Source: JANJUB01 sp031386985
Lineage (GTDB): Bacteria > Armatimonadota > Fimbriimonadia > Fimbriimonadales > Fimbriimonadaceae
Direction: 5' to 3'
Assembly: GCA_031386985.1 (NCBI GenBank)
Contig: JANNCV010000017.1
Coordinates: forward strand, 1-64,000
DNA: 64,000 bases
Below, one piece after another: positions 44,096 through 52,697 of this stretch. The notes beneath the pieces were generated by a model, which was not told where the DNA came from, ran no database searches, and worked only from the letters and a program-made list of their open reading frames with translations. The position numbers and the translations under genes are program-made. The stretch's first letter is position 1. Each line of letters starts with the position of its first letter.

Positions 44096-45298
44096 ATGCC
44101 AGTTTTTACATACACCGCAATAGACTCTAACGGTAGAACCGTTCGAAGCAAGATGGAAGCCGAGAGCGAATCTCTGGTCCTCGCCAAGCTTCGCGACCAG
44201 GCACTGCATTGCACGGAAATCAAGATCACCAAGAAGAGCGGTCCGATCTCGATTGGCAAGAAAAAACTGAAACCGAAAACGCTGGTCGTTTTCTCTCGAC
44301 AGTTTGCTACCATGATTGATGCTGGTATTCCGATCCTGCGCTGCCTTGATATCTTGGCAACCCAGCAAAAAGATCCCCTCATGAAGTCAACCACGGAGGC
44401 GATCCTCAACGACGTTAAGAGTGGTATGGCTTTGAACGAGACGATGGTTAAACACCCCGAAGTCTTTAGCAAGCTATATATCAACATGATTCGAGCGGCT
44501 GAAGTCGGTGGAATCTTGGACCTCATTCTTGATCGCCTTGCTGGTTTCCTTGAGTACGAAGCCGATGTAAGGGGCAAAATCAAGGCCGCGATGATGTATC
44601 CGGTATTGGTTTTGATTTTCTCATTCTTAATGCTGTTTGCCTTGTTCAGCTTTGTTCTTCCGAAGTTCAAAGAGATTTTCACGGGTATGGATGTTGAGTT
44701 GCCCCCCGTCACGGCCGGACTGTTCGCCATGGGTGATTTCATGCAGAAATGCTGGTGGGTCGTGATCCTCATGATAGTTGGCACTATTATCGGATTAAAG
44801 CAATGGCGAAAGACACCAAATGGGCGCTACAAACTCGATTACCTAAAGTTGAAGTTCCCGGTCGTGGGTGAACTTGCCCTAAAGATGTCGGTTGCTCGCT
44901 TTACGCGAACCTTCGGAACCTTGATCAATTCCGGCGTTCCGATGCTTCGCAGCTTAGAAATTGTTGGTGAAACTTTGGATAATGCGGTTTTGATGACGGC
45001 GATTGACCAGACTCGGATTGCCATTCGAGAGGGTCAAAAGCTCAGCGACCCTCTGGCCAAATCAAACTTGTTTCCGCCCATGGTTACGACGATGATAGAT
45101 GTCGGCGAAGAATCAGGGCGGCTCTCAGAGATGCTCGTTAAGATTGGAGATTTCTACGACTCTGAAGTCGAACAAACGGTCAAGGGCTTAACCAGCATGA
45201 TCGAACCGATGCTCATCATGTTTATGGGTGGCATTGTTGGATTTATTGCGATCGCGGTTATGACGCCGGTCTTCAAGCTAGTAAATAGCGTGAAGTAA
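44096..45298 (+). CDS. Type IV pilus/type II secretion inner-membrane protein (PilC/GspF family)
   Basis: 400 residues with the duplicated GspF domain. Each half has the motif FSRQFATMIDAGIPILRCLDIL (first, about 65-90) and FTRTFGTLINSGVPMLRSLEIV (second, about 266-290), plus three membrane helices near 168-190, 215-235 and 370-390. It anchors the ATPase to the pilin assembly platform. No pilB, pilT, pilM or pilin genes are nearby, so the other parts are elsewhere. It is divergent from gcvH and is followed by the sigma-GGDEF gene, possibly in one transcription unit. Confidence 0.93.
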   Translation: MPVFTYTAIDSNGRTVRSKMEAESESLVLAKLRDQALHCTEIKITKKSGPISIGKKKLKPKTLVVFSRQFATMIDAGIPILRCLDILATQQKDPLMKSTTEAILNDVKSGMALNETMVKHPEVFSKLYINMIRAAEVGGILDLILDRLAGFLEYEADVRGKIKAAMMYPVLVLIFSFLMLFALFSFVLPKFKEIFTGMDVELPPVTAGLFAMGDFMQKCWWVVILMIVGTIIGLKQWRKTPNGRYKLDYLKLKFPVVGELALKMSVARFTRTFGTLINSGVPMLRSLEIVGETLDNAVLMTAIDQTRIAIREGQKLSDPLAKSNLFPPMVTTMIDVGEESGRLSEMLVKIGDFYDSEVEQTVKGLTSMIEPMLIMFMGGIVGFIAIAVMTPVFKLVNSVK

Positions 45299-45316
45299 AA
45301 GTCAACTCGGGTTATT

Positions 45317-45369
45317 GGTCCCTGCCCATATTTTTTGGGTGGGGACCGCCAGCAAAGGATTGTTGGCGG
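45317..45369 (+). promoter_or_regulatory. Two adjacent strong hairpins in the leader of the sigma-GGDEF gene
   Basis: Hairpin 1: GGTCCCTGCCCA (45317-45328) pairs with TGGGTGGGGACC (45336-45347), 12 bp including two G-U, with a T-rich 7-nt loop. Hairpin 2: CCGCCAGCAA (45346-45355) pairs with TTGTTGGCGG (45360-45369), 10 bp, loop AGGA. They share two bases (45346-45347) and so compete at the base. There is no T-run after either, so they are not intrinsic terminators. The Shine-Dalgarno site (TAAGGAGG, 45379-45386) follows 10 nt later. Confidence 0.5.
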
Positions 45370-45388
45370 CAGTGAGATTAAGGAGGAT

Positions 45389-46654
45389 GTGTATTTTTTG
45401 GAGCTAAACGGATTGAATAATGACCCTGAGTTGATTGTATTGCGCTATCTAGAATCAAAGCGCGGCGATCTACGGGACCTGATCATGGTCCAATATGCGG
45501 GGACGGTAGAGCGAATCGCACGGCGGTTTGCTGGGCTTGAGCCCTTGGAAGACCTCGTGCAAGTAGGCTTCATTGGCCTCTTGAACGCGCTCTCTAAGTT
45601 TGATCCCGAAGCGGGCGTTCGCTTCAACACGTACGCCACGTATCTGATTGCCGGTGAAATCAAACACTATTTGCGTGATCGGTGCCAAACAATTCGTCAA
45701 CCAGCCTGGCTTCAAGAGCTTCGTCAAAAGGTGAATAAGGCGGCCGCATCACTTCAATCCGAACTTACGCGACCACCATCCGAACGAGAGATTGCCGAGC
45801 GCGTTGGGGTGAGCGAAACGGCGGTGAGAGAGGTTTTTCAAACCCAAGATATGCTACGAGTGGCCTCGTTAGACTCCACGCCAACGGGAGATGATGACTC
45901 GGAAAGCGATGTTGAGCGCCTGGATGCGGCAAACTTCTGCCCCGAGCAATTGGGTTCCGAAGATCGCTTGGTTCTTGATTCCGCCATGTCTCAGCTCCGC
46001 GATTTGGAAAGGGAAGTTCTTCAACTGTTCCACTTCGATATGATGAGTCAAACCGAAATCGCAGGCAAGCTTGGCATCTCTTGCAACTATGTTTCCCACA
46101 TCTTGCGCCAATCGCTCTCGAAACTTCGGAAGATCTTGAGTCAGGAAGATGCCCAAGATCGGGTGCTTCGCCGCCAAGCCATGGAAATGGATTACGAAGT
46201 AATTGATGCGCTAACCGGTGCTTATTCCGAAGCTTTCTTCAAGACTCGCATCGAAGAGGAAATCCATCGAGCCTCATGCAATGACACCGCGGTCGGCCTC
46301 GTTGTCGTTCAGTTCTCTGGGCTTGAAACGCTGCGCAAGTTTTACGGCGTAACCTCGGTGGAAGAGTTTCTGGCCGACGCCGCTGACTTTTTGAAGGATT
46401 CCGTTCGAAGGCTAGACCTGGTTTGCCGAAATGGTGAGGGTGGCTTTGCTATGATTTTGCCCGGAGTTGGCGACCATGTCAACATGGTTAAGACTCGATT
46501 GCTAAAGAAACTCACGACTTGGATGAACGCCCGATACGCTCAAGGGAGTCCGATTCGGCTCGAAGTCGGCGAGGCACTTTACCCAGAAGCCGGACATACC
46601 ACGCGCGAACTGTTTGAGCAAATGGACATGATTCTTCTTAAGCCCGCCGCTTAG
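45389..46654 (+). CDS. Sigma factor (SigB/SigF-like) fused to a degenerate GGDEF domain
   Basis: 421 residues from the GTG at 45389. TAAGGAGG is close upstream; a TTG at 45398 is an equally possible start, while the long frame from TTG 45335 lacks a ribosome site. Residues about 30-255 are a sigma-70-type protein: region 2 core DLVQVGFIGLLNALSKFDP, then FNTYATYLIAGEIKHYLRD, region 3 with PPSEREIAERVGVS, region 4 with the helix-turn-helix MSQTEIAGKLGISCNYVS. After a linker (about 255-275) a GGDEF-like fold follows (DALTGAYSEAFFKTRIEEEI). The signature reads R347-NGEGGF in place of RYGGDEF, so cyclase activity is unlikely. It may let a nucleotide, for instance c-di-GMP or GTP, control promoter choice. 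Confidence 0.88.
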   Translation: MYFLELNGLNNDPELIVLRYLESKRGDLRDLIMVQYAGTVERIARRFAGLEPLEDLVQVGFIGLLNALSKFDPEAGVRFNTYATYLIAGEIKHYLRDRCQTIRQPAWLQELRQKVNKAAASLQSELTRPPSEREIAERVGVSETAVREVFQTQDMLRVASLDSTPTGDDDSESDVERLDAANFCPEQLGSEDRLVLDSAMSQLRDLEREVLQLFHFDMMSQTEIAGKLGISCNYVSHILRQSLSKLRKILSQEDAQDRVLRRQAMEMDYEVIDALTGAYSEAFFKTRIEEEIHRASCNDTAVGLVVVQFSGLETLRKFYGVTSVEEFLADAADFLKDSVRRLDLVCRNGEGGFAMILPGVGDHVNMVKTRLLKKLTTWMNARYAQGSPIRLEVGEALYPEAGHTTRELFEQMDMILLKPAA

Positions 46655-46692
46655 CGACAATTCACCGGACCTCACATCTTCTAAACTAATCC

Positions 46693-48978
46693 GTGCCGCG
46701 ACGGTTTATCTGGCTTGTTCTCCTCATTGCAACCCTTTTGCCTCTCCTGAGGCCACTTCTCAAGGGCGAAGCCATTGGGCCGTGGGATCAGGTTGGTCCA
46801 ATGATGGGAGCGCCCGCCGTTGAGAAAACGACCGCCTGGGACATTTTGCAAGCCGATGCCTGCTTACAGTTTTACCCCTGGCGAGATCTCGTTTTTGAGT
46901 CTTGGGGAAATTTCCAAGCGCCCTATTACAATCCTTATCAACTGAACGGTGTTCCGTTGTTGGCCAACTCGCAGTCAGGTGGCTTTTATCCCCCGCACAT
47001 TCTTGCCGGACTGTCGCATTTGCCGACGCCGACCGCGATTTCAGTGTTGGCCTGGTTCCATCTGTTCTGGGCGGCGTTCGGAATTTTCAAGTTATCTAGG
47101 CGGTTCGGGGCAAGTGATGCCGGGGCTTTGCTTGGGGCGGTTAGCTTTGCGCTGTCGCCTTTCATGATGGGTTGGACAGGGCTTGCATCGGTGATTTCTA
47201 CGGTGGCCTGGATTCCCTGGGTTCTGCTCTTTTGCCTGCCTGGCGACAAGGGAACCCTGGTCAAACTTGCCCTCTGCACCGCGATGATGATTTTGGCTGG
47301 ACACTTACAGTTTGTTGCACTGGGAGGCATGGCGGCGGTTACGGTCGTAGCTTCGGTCGCGATTCAGAAGAGGCGCATGCCCATCGGTTTGATGGGTTTG
47401 GCTTTAGGTGCCCTTCTGGCCGCACCGCAACTCGTGCCGGTGTTGGAGTATAGCAAGCACTCGCACCGCCGGGCCGCCGCTACGGAGACAGGCTTTGAGG
47501 CGTATCAAGCGAGTTCGATTCAGCCTTGGGAGTTCGGAAATCTGGTCTATCCCTACGCACTGGGGAATCCGGCTCCGCGCGAAGGAAACTTGACGATTTC
47601 AAATTATTGGCCCGCCATCGTGAAAGTCGGGAAAAACTGGACGGAGTCGGCCGTTGCTCCCGGAGCCGTTGTTCTCGCTTGCCTTTTCTTCTTACCGTTG
47701 CTCTGGAAGAAGATCAATTTAAGAGCAGTTGACGCGGATGATAGTGAAGAGTTTGAACCGATTTGGCCAATGGCCATAGTTGGACTTCTTGGGCTCCTTA
47801 TCGCCATGGGAACTCCGTTCAACCGACTCCTTTATTTTGGAATACCGGGATGGTCCTCGACGGGCTCGCCGGGTCGAGCAATCGTGCTTTTCTTGTTAGC
47901 GGCAGCGGTGATCGCCGCTCGAATCGTGCGAGAGATCAAGTTCCATCGCACTCGCGAAGGAACGTTTGCGCCCTTTTCCATTCGAGCCCAACAACTTTGT
48001 TTGCTGGCGTTCTCGCTGGTTGCGTTTGTTGTCTTTGCCCAAAGCCAACCGATGGTAAAGGTTGCACCCGAGTGGATTAAGGCCGATGTCTTCAAGGTCC
48101 TTGCCGTGTCGAGCGTTCCCAATGCCCTCATTTTCACCCTCGTTTTTGCCTTCGCGGCCGTTCAGCCGTTTATCCTAACCTACTCCTCCACGCGCATCCG
48201 AAACACGGATCCGACGATGTTGTTTCCAGTCGTCGCCCTAATCTTGGCGATGGTGACGGCAAATATTCGCACGGGAATCGCTCCCGAACGCGGCACGCCG
48301 GATTTAAACAAGCGAGTTGCTTTCGTGAATCATTTATGGGATTTTTGGGATGCAGCGCCAGCGCAATTTCCGGGCAACACGTCAACTCTGAAACGGCAGC
48401 TTGATGCTGGCGGTTACGATTCGCTCTTGCATAGAGACGTTGTCGAGTCGCTAAAAGAAGTTAACGGTGGAGACCCCGCCCCAGCGGCGAATGGCAACCT
48501 CATGTTCATCAAACCAGGGGCCGATCCCGCGAAGCTGGCTTCAATGGGGGTGAGCGAATTTACTCAAGCCGATGGGACTGTGGAAAAGCTAAACGGAACA
48601 CGAGCGACCCTTAACGGGGAACCTGCGATTATCGTAAATCAAACGCTGGAATCAATGAAAGTTAAGGTTCCAGGGCCGGGCGAACTGGTCGTGCATGACC
48701 GGAATCTGGGCGGTTGGTCTTATTCGGTTGGAGCGGGTTCAGAGCCAGTTAAGCAGGGCGATTGGCTCACGGTTACAGTTCCAGATGGTGTTTCCGAAGT
48801 TACTCTGAGCTATACCCCGCCCGGCCTGATTCTAGGGCGCTGGTTGTTTTTAGTGGGATTGATCCTTCTGGCGGTCCTCAAGAAGGATGATATCCCCGCA
48901 CCAACTCAGCTTCGAATCAGCCGGTCACGCGTCGAGCAAAATGCTAAGACTTCTCCATCAGAAAGCGAACCGAGTTAG
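46693..48978 (+). CDS. YfhO-like multi-pass membrane protein (GT-C fold glycosyltransferase-like)
   Basis: 761 residues with about 12-14 membrane helices. The periplasmic-type loop after the first helix carries FYPWRDLVFESW and YYNPYQLNGVPLLANSQSG, close to the pattern of YfhO proteins, which modify lipoteichoic acid or other surface glycans in some bacteria. The C-terminal 170 residues are soluble, followed by one more helix (near 715-735). GTG start with TAAACT 5 nt upstream. The 3' end overlaps the convergent 48944 gene by 35 nt. The substrate is unknown. Confidence 0.85.
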   Translation: MPRRFIWLVLLIATLLPLLRPLLKGEAIGPWDQVGPMMGAPAVEKTTAWDILQADACLQFYPWRDLVFESWGNFQAPYYNPYQLNGVPLLANSQSGGFYPPHILAGLSHLPTPTAISVLAWFHLFWAAFGIFKLSRRFGASDAGALLGAVSFALSPFMMGWTGLASVISTVAWIPWVLLFCLPGDKGTLVKLALCTAMMILAGHLQFVALGGMAAVTVVASVAIQKRRMPIGLMGLALGALLAAPQLVPVLEYSKHSHRRAAATETGFEAYQASSIQPWEFGNLVYPYALGNPAPREGNLTISNYWPAIVKVGKNWTESAVAPGAVVLACLFFLPLLWKKINLRAVDADDSEEFEPIWPMAIVGLLGLLIAMGTPFNRLLYFGIPGWSSTGSPGRAIVLFLLAAAVIAARIVREIKFHRTREGTFAPFSIRAQQLCLLAFSLVAFVVFAQSQPMVKVAPEWIKADVFKVLAVSSVPNALIFTLVFAFAAVQPFILTYSSTRIRNTDPTMLFPVVALILAMVTANIRTGIAPERGTPDLNKRVAFVNHLWDFWDAAPAQFPGNTSTLKRQLDAGGYDSLLHRDVVESLKEVNGGDPAPAANGNLMFIKPGADPAKLASMGVSEFTQADGTVEKLNGTRATLNGEPAIIVNQTLESMKVKVPGPGELVVHDRNLGGWSYSVGAGSEPVKQGDWLTVTVPDGVSEVTLSYTPPGLILGRWLFLVGLILLAVLKKDDIPAPTQLRISRSRVEQNAKTSPSESEPS

Positions 48979-49639
48979 CCGCGCCGTCGCCGCCCGGAAT
49001 CCCGGTGATGGTTCCTTCGACGCGGATGAGCTTTGCGTCGGTCGCTGAGATCTTAGCGACGGACTTGATATTCATCGGTTTATCCCCGGTTTGGGGGTTT
49101 TTGACATTAAGGTCTGACTCCAGTGTAACAACGCCGTTCAGGAGCCCAGCGATGGATACTTTGCCCGTCGTTTTCGTCAGCGTGTCCTTGTTCTCGTTGT
49201 TAACATCAATCGTTTGCCCGACCTTCATGGGTGTCCCCGCCAACATGCTCGTGAGTCGGAGGATGCCCAGAAAACTCTCAATCCCGCGTCCAGCTTTTGT
49301 TTGCTTCCCAACGGGCCGCATGTATTTGTCATAGCGGACACTTGTGGGTTCGATGGGTTTACCGCCAAGCGCATCGTTTGGTACGTCGCTTCCATTGAAT
49401 TGGATTTTCATGTTGGCGATGGCAGATTCAATGTCGGCCTCTCCATTGGCGTGGGTAGCCTTGGTCGTCTGTGTCAAATCCAGTTTGATCGAGATCTCGC
49501 CCATCTGAGTTCCGACTCCCATATCAAGTTTGTATCTGTCAGCTTCCCCGGTCTTGAAGGCTCGTTCCAGGTTAACTGAGTCCTGGGCAACGGCTGTTGC
49601 AACAACAATTAGTGAAAGAATAAGGGCACGAGTTTTCAT
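48944..49639 (-). CDS. Secreted hypothetical protein
   Basis: 231 residues with a signal peptide (ALILSLIVVATAVA). The mature part is beta-rich, with paired strands (KLDMGVGTQMGEISIKLDLT, AGLLNGVVTLESDLNVK) like a lipid- or ligand-binding barrel or sandwich. I recognise no family. It converges with the YfhO-like gene, overlapping by 35 nt, and is divergent from the zinc-ribbon membrane protein gene 43 nt away. Confidence 0.6.
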   Translation of the reverse strand: MKTRALILSLIVVATAVAQDSVNLERAFKTGEADRYKLDMGVGTQMGEISIKLDLTQTTKATHANGEADIESAIANMKIQFNGSDVPNDALGGKPIEPTSVRYDKYMRPVGKQTKAGRGIESFLGILRLTSMLAGTPMKVGQTIDVNNENKDTLTKTTGKVSIAGLLNGVVTLESDLNVKNPQTGDKPMNIKSVAKISATDAKLIRVEGTITGIPGGDGAANSVRFLMEKS

Positions 49640-49682
49640 TTGGTTCCGTCCTACACATTATTCTACTGGATCAAACATCAAA

Positions 49683-50513
49683 ATGAGCACCGATCTTGTT
49701 CGATTAATGCTAACAATCCCATCTGCGGCGATCATTGGGATTGCCGTTCTAGCGGTCTTTTACGGGATGGTTGACGGTGAAATCCCTGCATCTTTTGGAC
49801 TCGTGACGGTTGGACTCCTGTTGGTGACGCTTTACTTTTGCGTTTGGCCGCCCCATCTGCTTGTTCCGGTTGTCGCGTTGGTCGCCGTCGTCGCCGGCAT
49901 GATTTGTTGGCCGTTTTTTAGAACCTACCTCGTCAACCTCGAGTTTGGAAGGATGGACGCCGACCAGTTAGAGAAGCTACTCGGCGTCTGGCAAGCTAAA
50001 CCGGACAATGTTTCCGCGCAGCTTGCGGTTGCTGGTTGCCTTCGAGATCAAGGATTCGACTTGCATGCGATAAACCTCGCCCAAACGGCTTTAAGCTCAG
50101 CATCAACCCGTGTTGATGATCTTACGAATCGGTCAGTTCGGGATGTTTTCAGGAAAGAAGAACGTGCCTTGAAGAGCTGGGAAGTTGACTCCAGAGATGC
50201 GCCGGATCAGGTTAGCTGCTTATCTTGCGGCCACCGCAACGGCATTCGGTTCGTCTTTTGTGAGAAGTGCGAGGCACCCTACTTGCTTGCATTGGTTAGA
50301 CAGGCCGATCCCGGAAGGTCGGTTATTGCTCGTTTGATGGTGGCTTCAACCGCTGTAACCTTTTCACTAGTTTGTTCCGCATCGCTGGGATTGATGCTGG
50401 ATGGTTGGTTGCGCATTTTTGCGGTCTTATTGGTGGTTGGAGCTGCGGGTGGGATTATCCATTTTGTGACCAAGCCGACACGGCCCGCCTACCTTGGCAA
50501 TCCAAAGCGGTAA
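49683..50513 (+). CDS. Membrane protein with a zinc-ribbon segment
   Basis: 276 residues from the ATG at 49683; the longer frame from 49530 would overlap the divergent gene. Three helices occupy about 8-80. A cytoplasmic-type region of about 100 residues has a possible TPR-like helix pair (EKLLGVWQAKPDNVSAQLAV, DLHAINLAQTALSSAS), then a CxxC...CxxC zinc ribbon (CLSCGHRNGIRFVFCEKCEA, about 178-197). Two more helices close the protein. The role is unknown. purC starts 11 nt after its stop. Confidence 0.65.
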   Translation: MSTDLVRLMLTIPSAAIIGIAVLAVFYGMVDGEIPASFGLVTVGLLLVTLYFCVWPPHLLVPVVALVAVVAGMICWPFFRTYLVNLEFGRMDADQLEKLLGVWQAKPDNVSAQLAVAGCLRDQGFDLHAINLAQTALSSASTRVDDLTNRSVRDVFRKEERALKSWEVDSRDAPDQVSCLSCGHRNGIRFVFCEKCEAPYLLALVRQADPGRSVIARLMVASTAVTFSLVCSASLGLMLDGWLRIFAVLLVVGAAGGIIHFVTKPTRPAYLGNPKR

Positions 50514-50524
50514 CATTGAGGGGC

Positions 50525-51415
50525 ATGCCCGCGCTACTTAGCCCCGTCATTTCTCGCAAGCCGATCGCCCACGGCAAGGTTCGGGAAATTTACGATTTGG
50601 GGAGCGAATTGTTGATTGTGACAACCGACCGCATTTCAGCATTTGATGTGGTTATGCAAAACGGGATTCCCGATAAGGGCCGCGTTTTGAACCAAATGTC
50701 TGCGTTCTGGTTTGAACACTTTTCAGAAATATGTCCTAATCATGTTGTTTCGGTTTCGGATTCGGATGTTAAAGCTCGACTGGGTGAATGGGACGAAGGG
50801 CTTTCGGGCCGGTGCTTAATCGCGCGCAAAGCCGTTCCACTGAAGATCGAGTGTGTAGCGCGGGGCTATATCACAGGCTCACTTTTCAAGGAGTATCTGG
50901 TTGCGGGAGGGGCTGTCCACTCTTTGGGCCTTCGTGAAGGCTTGTTGGATAGCGATCGGCTCTCTGAGCCAATATTCACCCCCGCGACCAAAGCCGAATC
51001 GGGCCATGATATGAATTTGAGCTGGGCCGGAGCGGTTGACATTGTGGGTTTGGAAGTCGCAACCCGAGCCCGAGACCTTACCCTTGCAATTTACGGCGGG
51101 GCCCGAAACTATGCTGAATCCAGGGGGCTGATTCTGGCCGATACAAAGTTTGAGTTTGGGTTGACGGATGATGGTTTGGTTTGGATAGATGAAGCGTTGA
51201 CGCCCGATTCTTCTAGGTATTGGCCTCAGAACTTATATAAACCTGGTCAATCTCAGCCCAGTTTTGACAAGCAATTCGTGCGAGATTATCTCGAAAGTAT
51301 CCGCTTCAACAAGCAACCACCTGGGCCAGAATTGCCTGAAGATATTGTTCTCAAGACGCGCCAGAAATATCTTGAAGCCTACGAACGAATCGTAGGAAAG
51401 CCGTTGGATGGGTAA
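50525..51415 (+). CDS. purC: Phosphoribosylaminoimidazole-succinocarboxamide synthase
   Basis: 296 residues. It joins aspartate to CAIR with ATP, step 8 of purine synthesis. Motifs: the start KVREIYDL with TTDRISAFDVV, ECVARGYITGS, and LILADTKFEFG with IDEALTPDSSRYW. The start ATG at 50525 gives the family N-terminus; the long frame from 50372 overlaps the previous gene. TAACAT lies 8 nt upstream (over the previous stop) and GAGGGG directly before the ATG. The 3' end overlaps waaA by 8 nt. Confidence 0.97.
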   Translation: MPALLSPVISRKPIAHGKVREIYDLGSELLIVTTDRISAFDVVMQNGIPDKGRVLNQMSAFWFEHFSEICPNHVVSVSDSDVKARLGEWDEGLSGRCLIARKAVPLKIECVARGYITGSLFKEYLVAGGAVHSLGLREGLLDSDRLSEPIFTPATKAESGHDMNLSWAGAVDIVGLEVATRARDLTLAIYGGARNYAESRGLILADTKFEFGLTDDGLVWIDEALTPDSSRYWPQNLYKPGQSQPSFDKQFVRDYLESIRFNKQPPGPELPEDIVLKTRQKYLEAYERIVGKPLDG

Positions 51416-52697
51416 TCCACCAATGGTTTGGATCTACAGCCTGTTCACCCTTCTGTTAGCTCCTCTTTGGTTGCCGTGGATGTGGTGGCGCACCCGCCAG
51501 CGCAAAGAAGCTCCTAACTGGAAGGAGCGGTGCGGAAATTATTCGCACATCAAAATCGAGCGTGATAAACCCGCAATCTGGATTCACGCGGTGAGCGTGG
51601 GCGAGGTTGTGGCCGCCATTCCGATCTTGCGCGAGTTACGCCTGCTCATGCCCTCACATCACATCGTTTTGAGCGTAACCACGAGTAGTGGGCACCGTAC
51701 CGCGCGGGAGAGTGCAGTTGATTTGTTTGATAGCTTGGTGTATTTTCCGCTTGATCTGTTGCGTTTTCAGATGTCTGCGCTAATGAGAATTCGCCCGGAT
51801 GTGGTTGCGATTATGGAGACCGAGCTTTGGATGAACTTCGTGTTTTCGGCCAAACAACTGGGGGTTGGGGTCTTGCTTATCAACGGACGGATTAGCGACA
51901 GATCGTTTCCACGATCCCTTCGGATTGCTTTCTTTTATCGCGCGTTGCTTCGAAATGTAGATCGCTGTCTCATGCAGACCCAGCTCGACGCAACACGCAT
52001 TCTTGCCTTGGGAGCTCAAAGTGCGGATGTTCTTGGCAACTCAAAATTTGACCAAGCGGTTGAGGGATTGGAAGAGGACCCAACATACTGGCGGAGTGAG
52101 CTTGGCATTGGAGCAGCGCAAAAAGTGATTGTGATTGGGTCCACTCGCTCTGAAATGGAGGAGCGGTTTGTCGCTGCTGCTCTCCTGCCGTTTGCAGGCT
52201 CAGATGTCGCCGTCGTATGGGCCCCTCGACATGTCGAGCGAGCGGCAGAGGTTGCATTGCGGTTGCAGGAGACATTTGGATCGAGTGCGCGTCGCTCCCT
52301 TGGAGAAAAGGGTAGCCACTTGGTTTTGGATACTTACGGAGAGCTCGCCAAAGTGTATTGTATCGCCGATGTCGTGATTATTGGCGGTGGATTTGATCAA
52401 CTTGGAGGCCAAAATCTTATACAACCTTTGGCTCACGGCAAGCCCGTTCTTCACGGCAAGTTCATGCACAACTTTCAGGATGTTACAACAGAATCTCTGC
52501 GATTGGGAGCCTCTCGAACCTGCGAGAATCCCGAAGTCCTTACGGTCGCCTTGTCCGAAATTCTGGGAAGCGAGGCTCTCGCTACCAAAATGGGAAGCTC
52601 GGGCCGCGCCTTTGTCACAGCGAATGCCGGGGCGAGCCGAAGATACGCGCTTGCGATTCAAGAAATGGGCAGCAAGATGACGAAATTAGCTCCGTGA
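51408..52697 (+). CDS. waaA: 3-deoxy-D-manno-octulosonic acid (Kdo) transferase
   Basis: 429 residues. It adds Kdo to lipid A at the cytoplasmic face, anchored by an N-terminal helix (VWIYSLFTLLLAPLWLPW). Family blocks are present: IWIHAVSVGEVVAAIPI, the METELWMN region with NGRISDRSFPRS, GNSKFD, and the C-terminal GGFDQLGGQNLIQPLAHGKP. Start is the ATG at 51408 overlapping purC; an in-frame ATG at 51423 would also serve. Its presence is the best sign in the window of lipopolysaccharide with Kdo. It overlaps the convergent histidine kinase gene by 40 nt. Confidence 0.95.
   Translation: MGNPPMVWIYSLFTLLLAPLWLPWMWWRTRQRKEAPNWKERCGNYSHIKIERDKPAIWIHAVSVGEVVAAIPILRELRLLMPSHHIVLSVTTSSGHRTARESAVDLFDSLVYFPLDLLRFQMSALMRIRPDVVAIMETELWMNFVFSAKQLGVGVLLINGRISDRSFPRSLRIAFFYRALLRNVDRCLMQTQLDATRILALGAQSADVLGNSKFDQAVEGLEEDPTYWRSELGIGAAQKVIVIGSTRSEMEERFVAAALLPFAGSDVAVVWAPRHVERAAEVALRLQETFGSSARRSLGEKGSHLVLDTYGELAKVYCIADVVIIGGGFDQLGGQNLIQPLAHGKPVLHGKFMHNFQDVTTESLRLGASRTCENPEVLTVALSEILGSEALATKMGSSGRAFVTANAGASRRYALAIQEMGSKMTKLAP

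Noticed and set aside
43966..44784. 272-codon minus-strand frame over the pilC gene
   Set aside because: It is antisense to a clear GspF-family gene and runs across the gcvH control region; the residue pattern is not protein-like.
45317..45388. c-di-GMP riboswitch in front of the sigma-GGDEF gene
   Set aside because: Neither the GEMM-I nor the GEMM-II conserved core is present; only two simple hairpins are seen.
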